A stretch of DNA of 6,573 bases from Candidatus Peribacteraceae bacterium (GTDB taxonomy: Bacteria; Patescibacteriota; Gracilibacteria; Peribacterales; Peribacteraceae): the NCBI GenBank assembly GCA_022843885.1, contig JALHMU010000042.1:1-6573 (forward strand). The letters run 5' to 3'. Shown piece by piece: positions 1 through 4,767 of this stretch (position 1 is its first letter; each line of letters begins with the position of its first letter). The notes under the pieces are model-generated. The model did no database searches. It was given only the letters and a program-made list of their open reading frames with translations, and was not told the origin of the DNA. The translations under genes and the position numbers were made by a program.

Positions 1-2
1 TT

Positions 3-1103
3 CTGGCTGCAAACGACAACGATATCATGAAGTTCAATCGCGACTCTTACACGTATGTGTGGCCGCGTGACGGTGCCTTCGTCTCGATGGCTCTCATCAG
101 GGCTGGGCAGAATGAAGCGGCTCGTCGTTTCTTCGAATTCTGCGCACGCGTACAGACCAAAGAGGGCTACTTGCTGCACAAGTACAATCCGGATGGTTCA
201 TTCGGTTCGTCATGGCATCCATGGTTCAACGGTGGAGCCATGCAGCTGCCGATCCAAGCCGATGAGACTGCGTTGCCGATCACAGCATTGTGGCAGTACT
301 TCCTGCGCTTCCAAGACTTCGAATTCTTGCACGAGCTGTATCAAAGCTTCGTGAAAGGTGCTGCAGATTTCTTGATGACGTACGTCGACAGTCAGACCGG
401 ATTGCCGCTTCCAAGTTACGATCTCTGGGAAGAACGCCGTGGCGTGTTCAGTTTCACGACTGCTGCAACCATCGCTGGACTCCGTGATGCTGCAAATATT
501 TCCCATGCACTCGGTCATTTCCGTCATGCCGCAAAGTATCAAGATGCCGCAGACAGTATGAAGCAGGCGTTCTTGAAAAACTTATACGATGAAGACACGA
601 AGTCATTCATGAAGAAAGTGCAATTTGATAAGGGCAACATGATTGAACGTGATACGACGGCTGATGCGAGTCTTGCATGTATCTGGATGCTCGACATTCT
701 TCCGGCAAACGACCCGCGCATGATCACGACAATGGAACGATTGAAAAAGGAATTAACCATCAAGACAGCTATCGGAGGAATGGCTCGCTACAGCCATGAT
801 CCATATCATGCCATCGTCAAAGGCAACCCCGATGTTCCCGGCAATCCATGGATCATCACGACACTCTGGCATGCTGCCTGGCAGATCGAACGTGCGACAA
901 CACTCGAGGAATTAAAAGAGCCACTTGCCGCACTTGAATGGGTCAAAATGTTTGCGACGCCATCTGGCATTCTGGCCGAACAACTCGATCCATTTACCGG
1001 AGCACATCTTTCCGTCTCACCACTCACGTGGAGTCATGCGGTTTTCGTCGATGTCTTTTTGCGCTACAAGGACAAAATCCATAAGCTGAAAGATGCGAAA
1101 TAA
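3..1103 (+). CDS. Glycoside hydrolase family 15 (glucoamylase-type), 3' part; 5' end outside window
   Basis: This is the C-terminal catalytic part of a GH15 enzyme, which as a family releases glucose from the non-reducing ends of alpha-glucans by inversion. The frame is open back to the window edge and reads LAANDNDI before the first ATG at 27, so 27 is an internal Met and the N-terminal part is missing. Counting from that Met, residues 12-15 are WPRD, the family's substrate-pocket motif. Residues 132-137 are DLWEER, which holds the expected general acid (E135 or E136). Residues 317-319 are AEQ, which holds the expected catalytic base (E318), followed by a conserved SPLTWSHA segment. Both catalytic glutamates are present, so the visible part looks intact. 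A ROK kinase follows with an overlapping or 4-nt-spaced start, which fits glucose production followed by phosphorylation. Family assignment is firm; exact specificity (starch, glycogen, isomaltose or trehalose, all found in GH15) cannot be read from the sequence. Confidence 0.93.
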   Translation: MAANDNDIMKFNRDSYTYVWPRDGAFVSMALIRAGQNEAARRFFEFCARVQTKEGYLLHKYNPDGSFGSSWHPWFNGGAMQLPIQADETALPITALWQYFLRFQDFEFLHELYQSFVKGAADFLMTYVDSQTGLPLPSYDLWEERRGVFSFTTAATIAGLRDAANISHALGHFRHAAKYQDAADSMKQAFLKNLYDEDTKSFMKKVQFDKGNMIERDTTADASLACIWMLDILPANDPRMITTMERLKKELTIKTAIGGMARYSHDPYHAIVKGNPDVPGNPWIITTLWHAAWQIERATTLEELKEPLAALEWVKMFATPSGILAEQLDPFTGAHLSVSPLTWSHAVFVDVFLRYKDKIHKLKDAK

Positions 1104-1989
1104 TTCTATGCAGAAAGATCCGACCGTTCTCGGCATTGACCTTGGTGGGACGAAAATTGCAATTGCCCGTTATAGAGGGAAAGATCTGGTGCTCGAGGAG
1201 AGTCAGATTTTTCCTTTGGATACAGAAAACGGTTTTGAAAGCGTCAAAGAACAGCTGATCGATGTGGTCGAGCGCTATCGAAAAGACGATACGAATGCGA
1301 TCGGCATCGGGGTTCCAGGACTTGTGGATAAACATTCTGAGAAAATTTTGAAACTGCCGAATATTCCGGGTGCCGAACATCAGGATCTCGTCGGTTGGCT
1401 GGAACATGAGACCGGCTTACCGGTCACAATTGCCAATGATGCCGAACTCTTCACACTCGCGGAAGCCCTGTACGGAGCGGGGAAAGGGGAGTCAGTTGTC
1501 GTTGGTATCACGATGGGAACAGGCGTCGGTGGCGGCATTGTGATCGATCGGAAGATCTTCCGTGGAGCAAATGGCTTCGCCGGAGAGATTGGACATATGC
1601 TGCTTCAGCCCGGATCTCCACCATTTCCGACAGAAGACAAAAGGGGAGAGGTCGAACAGTTCTTATCCGGTACGGCGATGGGCAAACGCTGTGAAGCGGC
1701 GAAGAATCCGGAAGAGTATTTGGACGGTGAAGTCTGTGACTTCATGCAACCGGATGTCTTCCGCGAAGTCGCATGGCTCATTACAAACCTCACACATGTG
1801 CTCGATCCATCTGTCATTGTCTTCGGAGGCAGTGCCGGACGTGCGCTCAAGCCACATCTCAAGAAAGTCGAGACAGAGCTGAAGGCATGGATGCTTCCAG
1901 GGACACCACTACCAAAGATCATTGTGTCCGAGATGGCAGATGCAGCGATGCGCGGTGCAGCAGAATGCGCAATGAAGTTAGCTCGCTGA
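1093..1989 (+). CDS. ROK-family sugar kinase (probable glucokinase) lacking the zinc-binding cysteines
   Basis: A 298-aa protein of normal ROK length, expected to phosphorylate a hexose, probably glucose, with ATP in the cytoplasm. Visible motifs are the phosphate-binding DLGGT (16-20), the catalytic Asp in ND (D116), a glycine-rich GTGVGGG (142-148) and the sugar-binding GEIGH (164-168). E188 sits just before the SGTA segment, where ROK kinases have another sugar-contacting Glu. The usual CxCGxxGCxE zinc motif should end at E188. Here residues 179-188 keep the Gly and the final Glu but have Pro, Glu and Glu in the three Cys positions. The ATG at 1093 overlaps the upstream stop by 11 nt; the ATG at 1108 (MQKDPTVLG, 4 nt after that stop) is equally plausible, and neither has a clear Shine-Dalgarno site. 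Either arrangement suggests co-transcription and coupled translation with the GH15 gene. Glucose is inferred from context; other ROK substrates such as mannose, fructose or N-acetylhexosamines are possible. Confidence 0.9.
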   Translation: MRNNSMQKDPTVLGIDLGGTKIAIARYRGKDLVLEESQIFPLDTENGFESVKEQLIDVVERYRKDDTNAIGIGVPGLVDKHSEKILKLPNIPGAEHQDLVGWLEHETGLPVTIANDAELFTLAEALYGAGKGESVVVGITMGTGVGGGIVIDRKIFRGANGFAGEIGHMLLQPGSPPFPTEDKRGEVEQFLSGTAMGKRCEAAKNPEEYLDGEVCDFMQPDVFREVAWLITNLTHVLDPSVIVFGGSAGRALKPHLKKVETELKAWMLPGTPLPKIIVSEMADAAMRGAAECAMKLAR

Positions 1990-2004
1990 CGTATTCAGAG
2001 GAGA
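1990..2004. other. 15-nt convergent intergenic gap, no terminator seen
   Basis: The kinase gene's TGA and the 137-aa Cys-repeat gene's TAA face each other across 15 bases. I see no stem-loop with a T-run here or at the flanking gene ends, so any termination signal must lie within coding sequence or be factor-dependent. Confidence 0.6.
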
Positions 2005-2418
2005 TTACTCAAGGAAGACGCATACGTTGTCTTCACATGTACCTTCACCGAAGATGCCGCAGTGAGAATCTTGTGTACATTCTACGCACACACCAACATT
2101 ACAATATTTGACTTCAAAACTGTCCTCACTTAAGCAGTCCGCATCCGAGAGACATTCGGAACTAGCAGGGCTTGATGGTGGATTGCCCGTATCCGTACCG
2201 CCGTCCCCGTCATCACTGCTTACTGCCGTGCTTGCAGCCGCACTCGTAGCAGTACTTGTGGCAACGCTACTTACAGGATTATTCGGCCTATCTTTTGGTT
2301 TGATGATTTCTGCATTCAACATCGCCGCGGATTGTGTGTCATTCAGAAGTTGCGCAGCGATCAGACCGATCACGAGAAGAATGCCGAGAGCGATGAGTAT
2401 TTTTACGTTCTTGTGCAT
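2005..2418 (-). CDS. Small secreted or membrane-anchored Cys-repeat protein, paralogue C (2 repeats)
   Basis: A 137-aa protein of unknown function. Residues 1-6 (MHKNVK) are basic and precede a hydrophobic segment (about 7-22) ending in AAQ, which could be a signal peptide cut before Gln or an uncleaved anchor. Residues 45-88 form a low-complexity Ser/Thr/Ala/Val then Asp/Gly linker. Two four-cysteine repeats follow: C89, C95, C106, C111 and C114, C120, C128, C133. This gives C-x5-C-x10-C-x4-C and C-x5-C-x7-C-x4-C, joined by two residues. All eight Cys lie in the repeats, which suggests disulfide-linked modules outside the membrane. The start is supported by near identity of the first 23 residues to the next gene upstream. 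It is the last gene of the three-gene minus-strand cluster, 28 nt after its neighbour, with no Shine-Dalgarno site and a C7 run just before the start. The repeat resembles C-x2-[DN]-x-[DE]-C modules known from myxobacterial surface proteins and animal Dickkopf-type domains, but I cannot name a family. Confidence 0.85.
   Translation of the reverse strand: MHKNVKILIALGILLVIGLIAAQLLNDTQSAAMLNAEIIKPKDRPNNPVSSVATSTATSAAASTAVSSDDGDGGTDTGNPPSSPASSECLSDADCLSEDSFEVKYCNVGVCVECTQDSHCGIFGEGTCEDNVCVFLE
2020..2154 (-). repeat. Two Cys-repeat units in paralogue C
   Basis: Codes for C89-C133 of the 137-aa protein: two units of C-x5-C-x(7-10)-C-x4-C joined by Val-Glu. The first unit has the longest central loop (10) in the cluster and lacks the Pro before its third Cys. 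Confidence 0.8.
2370..2418 (-). repeat. Direct repeat copy 1: start region of paralogue C
   Basis: Matches 2680-2728 at 43 of 49 bases with no gaps (offset 310). It covers the start codon and most of the signal or anchor segment, and is a trace of tandem gene duplication or later conversion. Confidence 0.8.
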
Positions 2419-2446
2419 AGAAGGGGGGGAAAAATGGAGCTTGGAA

Positions 2447-2728
2447 TTACACGACAGGTGCAGTCATACAGCCGCCATTGTCGCAGACCGGATAATCAGG
2501 ATCAGTACAATCGCCATTATCGACGCACCCGCGTGGACCGCACGTGCCAAAAACGCACTCGGGCTTGGCTTTGTCCGTACAATCGGCATCTACCTGACAT
2601 CCGCGTTTATTTTTTATACCGTTGATCGTCATCGCCGACGGTGCACCATTCATGAATTGTGCAGCCACAACGAGTGCGATGACGAGAAGAATGCCGATAC
2701 CGATGAGGATTTTTACATGCTTGTGCAT
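2447..2728 (-). CDS. Small secreted or membrane-anchored Cys-repeat protein, paralogue B (2 repeats, no linker)
   Basis: A 93-aa protein, the shortest of the three paralogues. Its N terminus (MHKHVKILI, hydrophobic to about residue 21, then VAAQ) closely matches paralogue C and more loosely paralogue A. There is no Ser/Thr linker: only about 20 residues separate the membrane segment from the first repeat. The repeats are C44, C50, C58, C63 and C68, C74, C82, C87, each C-x5-C-x7-C-x4-C, joined by four residues. The second repeat contains DCTDPDYPVC, almost identical to the last repeat of paralogue A. All eight Cys are in repeats. It lies 29 nt after paralogue A and 28 nt before paralogue C, so one transcript is likely. 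No Shine-Dalgarno site is visible. A longer antisense frame exists on the plus strand, but the conserved N terminus and Cys spacing favour this strand. Function unknown; an extracytoplasmic binding or structural role is inference only. Confidence 0.85.
   Translation of the reverse strand: MHKHVKILIGIGILLVIALVVAAQFMNGAPSAMTINGIKNKRGCQVDADCTDKAKPECVFGTCGPRGCVDNGDCTDPDYPVCDNGGCMTAPVV
2468..2599 (-). repeat. Two Cys-repeat units in paralogue B
   Basis: Codes for C44-C87 of the 93-aa protein: two units of C-x5-C-x7-C-x4-C joined by four residues. The promoter-distal unit (2468-2509) matches the last unit of paralogue A at 11 of 14 residues. Confidence 0.8.
2680..2728 (-). repeat. Direct repeat copy 2: start region of paralogue B
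   Basis: Partner of 2370-2418 (43 of 49 identical by hand count). Similarity stops near the start codon on the 5' side and decays into the rest of the gene. Confidence 0.8.
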
Positions 2729-2757
2729 ACTGTTTGGTTGGCATTATTCATATGTTG

Positions 2758-3351
2758 TTAGACAGTGTCAGCTTCTCTGCATCCTCCATCTTCACAGATC
2801 GGATAGTCCGGATCGGTGCAATCCTGATTTGTTTCACATTCTCCGATATCAAGTTCGGCACAAACCGAGGATCTGCAGACTGGAAGAGAAGGATCATCAC
2901 AATCATTGTCGGTAAAACATTCGACGCAACTGTTATTGACGCACGCAGGCCAACCTAGGCTCTCTTGGCATTGTTCATCGGTTATACAGTCCACGCAGGA
3001 ATTGTTTACGCAATACGGGAAAAGAGTATTACACTCACTGTTGCCGGTACATTGAACGCAGACATGGTTGCTGCAAATCGGGTTCATAAAGCCACAATCC
3101 GCATTCGTATTGCATTGCACAGAACTGCTAGAGGAACTTACGCTACTGGAAGTGCTGGAAGGTGTAGATGCTTGAGAAGATGCCTGAGACGTTGCGCTGC
3201 TCGTGCTCGAAGAGCTACTCGAGTCCTTTTTCTCTTTCTTCGCGTTCTGTATTGCTGCGGAAGGGACCATGTCCATATATTGTGCCGCTGCGACGAGTGC
3301 AACGATCAGGAGGATAAGAACAGTGATCAATACTTTCGTATTCATTTTCAT
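2758..3351 (-). CDS. Secreted or membrane-anchored Cys-repeat protein, paralogue A (5 repeats, Ser-rich stalk)
   Basis: A 197-aa protein, the largest and first-transcribed of the cluster. Residues 1-6 are basic and 7-23 hydrophobic, ending in AAAQ, a good signal-peptidase-like site or the end of an anchor. A Lys-rich patch (38-42) precedes a Ser/Thr/Ala/Gln stalk (about 43-77). Five repeats follow, starting at C80, C101, C122, C145 and C172, each C-x5-C-x(6-8)-C-x4-C. The first four are joined by two residues; the last is set off by seven. All 20 Cys belong to repeats. Six of the nine repeats in the cluster are joined or ended by a V or L-type residue after the fourth Cys, and a Pro precedes the third Cys in all five repeats here. 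The start at 3351 aligns residue for residue with the paralogues (M1, N4, K6, L8, I9), so the Met at residue 3 is less likely. There is no Shine-Dalgarno site. It diverges from the hydrolase gene across the 3352-3470 gap. Function unknown; disulfide-rich modules held off the membrane by a flexible stalk is the visible architecture. Confidence 0.88.
   Translation of the reverse strand: MKMNTKVLITVLILLIVALVAAAQYMDMVPSAAIQNAKKEKKDSSSSSSTSSATSQASSQASTPSSTSSSVSSSSSSVQCNTNADCGFMNPICSNHVCVQCTGNSECNTLFPYCVNNSCVDCITDEQCQESLGWPACVNNSCVECFTDNDCDDPSLPVCRSSVCAELDIGECETNQDCTDPDYPICEDGGCREADTV
2779..3114 (-). repeat. Five Cys-repeat units in paralogue A
   Basis: Codes for C80-C191 of the 197-aa protein: five units with invariant x5 and x4 spacings and a variable centre of 6, 6, 8, 7 and 7 residues. 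The second and third Cys flank a segment with Pro two residues before the third Cys. Confidence 0.85.
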
Positions 3352-3470
3352 ATGTTTGTCAGATAAAGAGATGAAAAAGGAATATTTCCCGTAGCTTTTC
3401 GCAGATGAAATGTAATGTCAAATCTAAATGGACGAGCCTGTCAAACTTCCATTCGGGTACACTCACAGCA
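3352..3470. promoter_or_regulatory. Divergent intergenic region between Cys-repeat cluster and hydrolase gene
   Basis: This gap is the only place in the window where promoters for both the minus-strand Cys-repeat cluster and the plus-strand hydrolase can lie outside coding sequence. The heptamer TGTCAAA occurs twice, at 3416-3422 and 3439-3445, 23 bases apart. On the minus strand each reads TTTGACA and contains the -35 consensus TTGACA, but no good -10 lies at 16-19 bases from either. On the plus strand TACACT (3458-3463) is a 4-of-6 match to a -10 box, ending 7 bases before the ATG at 3471, which would give a leaderless or near-leaderless message. No strong terminator or riboswitch-like fold is evident. 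If the hydrolase starts at 3405 instead, the gap shrinks to 53 bases. Confidence 0.4.
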
Positions 3471-4487
3471 ATGTCTGCTCCAAAGAAATGGTTCATCGTT
3501 GCGATTCTCCTCGGTCTGATTGTTCTGGCTACGGTGTTTTTGCCCAACTGGAAAGCCATCGGAATGATCATGGGCATCGGCTTTGATGAGCATTCTTTTC
3601 AGCCACTGACACTCTTCACCGACACACCAACACGTGAGCGCGTCACGGTGGAAAGCGATGCAGATCGCACGATTCAGATCGATATCTACAGCACCGAGGC
3701 ATCGAAATCTTCAAAGAAGGGGATGATCATTTACACGCCATTCATCGCAGGAGGCTTGGATGATCCGCAGATTCAACGTATTGCGGACACATTTGCACGG
3801 CTTGGTTTCACCGTCGCAGTTCCTTCAAAAGTGATCAATGGACCGGTTGTGAGTACCGACGATACCGAAGATATTCTCGCAACAGCTGAGTATCTCCGTG
3901 CATCAGACGTCTATCAGGTGACAGAGCTTGGTTTCATGGGTTTGTGTTTCGGAAACGGTCCACTGTTCGCTGCAGCGACAAGTCCTGAACTTCAGGATGC
4001 CGTTCGATTTGTGATCGCATTTGCTCCCTACTTTGATTTTGAACATGCAGTTTCGTATCTCAAGACCGGACAGTATGCATATGGAGAAATCACAGGAACG
4101 CATGAACCGGCACCGTATGGTGTGGCACTGGCAGATGAAGCACTCGCGTATTACGGACTGAAGAATGTACCGCTCGATCAAGCGTTCCAAAGTCCGCCGT
4201 TTGTTGCGCTCCGCAAAGAGCTGTCACCTCAGGCACATCTGGAGCAGATGAATTTTGATGTCTATCTGATGCATTCCATCGATGACAGTTTCATCCCGTA
4301 CACCGAGTCATTACGATTTGCAGATGCGCTGAAAGATCGCACAACGGTGCAGCTTTTACTCAGCAACATCTTCACACACGAAGAGTTTAGGCCACTTACA
4401 CCAAAGAATATCTACCACTATTACGCACCAGAACTCTGGAAGATGTATCGGTTTGCATCGGTCTTCCTCACGCGTCATGCACCCTAA
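3471..4487 (+). CDS. Membrane-anchored alpha/beta hydrolase, dienelactone-hydrolase-like (Cys-Asp-His triad)
   Basis: An alpha/beta-fold hydrolase with an N-terminal membrane anchor. I chose the ATG at 3471 because it gives MSAPKKW, a short basic tail, directly before the hydrophobic segment. The ATG at 3405 adds 22 residues with no obvious role but cannot be excluded; neither start has a Shine-Dalgarno site. In the longer 360-aa numbering the membrane segment is about 29-46. The nucleophile elbow is GLCFG (179-183), so the nucleophile is Cys181, as in dienelactone hydrolases (GxCxG) and unlike the Ser of most esterases. D294, four residues before P298, and H325 in FTHEEF are the expected acid and base. 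The catalytic domain is probably outside the cytoplasm if the basic tail stays inside. Substrate unknown; ester, lactone or peptide hydrolysis are options. It diverges from the Cys-repeat cluster and ends head-to-head with the two-membrane-segment gene, their stop codons directly adjacent. Confidence 0.82.
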   Translation: MSAPKKWFIVAILLGLIVLATVFLPNWKAIGMIMGIGFDEHSFQPLTLFTDTPTRERVTVESDADRTIQIDIYSTEASKSSKKGMIIYTPFIAGGLDDPQIQRIADTFARLGFTVAVPSKVINGPVVSTDDTEDILATAEYLRASDVYQVTELGFMGLCFGNGPLFAAATSPELQDAVRFVIAFAPYFDFEHAVSYLKTGQYAYGEITGTHEPAPYGVALADEALAYYGLKNVPLDQAFQSPPFVALRKELSPQAHLEQMNFDVYLMHSIDDSFIPYTESLRFADALKDRTTVQLLLSNIFTHEEFRPLTPKNIYHYYAPELWKMYRFASVFLTRHAP

Positions 4488-4757
4488 TCAACCATCGTAC
4501 TGATTCAACATCGTGATGAAGAGCCACGTGAACATGATCAATCCAACCACAAACAACATCACCATTTCCGTTGATTGGAATTCAAATCCCATCAGATTGA
4601 TCGGTCCGGAACTGCGGACTGGTGGAGCATTACGCAGCAGGGGATCGATCACTTCGGCATACATGAGTGTCTGCACCTTTGCAGTCATGAACAGCGAGAT
4701 ACCGGTCGATGCAATGAGTGAAACGAAAACTTTCGGCCAGTGGAGTTTGTGACGCAT
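4488..4757 (-). CDS. Small protein with two membrane segments, unknown function
   Basis: An 89-aa protein I do not recognise. A basic start (MRHKLHWPK) precedes a hydrophobic stretch (about 10-26). A polar loop follows (about 27-64, with PPVRSSGP), then a second strong hydrophobic stretch (about 66-84) and a short tail. The positive-inside rule predicts both ends in the cytoplasm and the roughly 40-residue loop outside. It starts 10 nt after the stop of the SLH protein gene on the same strand, so the two are probably co-transcribed and perhaps translationally coupled. The GGGG at 4-7 bases upstream is at best a partial ribosome-binding site. Its stop abuts the hydrolase stop with no gap. The opposite strand has a 79-aa open frame, but that lacks two clean membrane segments and the operon-like spacing. 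A role in handling or anchoring the SLH protein is only an inference from position. Confidence 0.7.
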   Translation of the reverse strand: MRHKLHWPKVFVSLIASTGISLFMTAKVQTLMYAEVIDPLLRNAPPVRSSGPINLMGFEFQSTEMVMLFVVGLIMFTWLFITMLNQYDG

Positions 4758-4767
4758 GGCCCCAGTA

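Noticed and set aside
1024..1407. A 127-aa minus-strand frame across the GH15/ROK junction
   Set aside because: It is antisense to two well-supported genes that carry catalytic motifs.
2108..2761. A 217-aa open frame on the plus strand across two Cys-repeat genes
   Set aside because: It is longer than either minus-strand gene, but it lies antisense to two paralogues with homologous N termini and fixed Cys spacing. Its hydrophobic stretches are the complement of their linker and membrane codons.
2005..3351. Cys-repeat cluster as toxins, bacteriocins or metallothioneins
   Set aside because: No leader-peptide GG site, no modification or export genes nearby. The Cys spacing and the membrane/stalk architecture fit disulfide modules better than metal-thiolate clusters.
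3380..3390. Short inverted repeat GGAA-TAT-TTCC as an operator or terminator
   Set aside because: Four-base arms with a three-base loop are too weak and common, and no T-run follows.
3405..3470. N-terminal 22-residue extension of the hydrolase
   Set aside because: In frame and possible, but it puts an undistinguished leader before the basic tail and membrane segment and consumes most of the divergent promoter gap. Kept as an alternative start only.
4513..4752. A 79-aa plus-strand frame opposite the two-membrane-segment gene
   Set aside because: No membrane segments or recognisable motif. The minus frame has a better start context after the SLH gene and a plausible topology.
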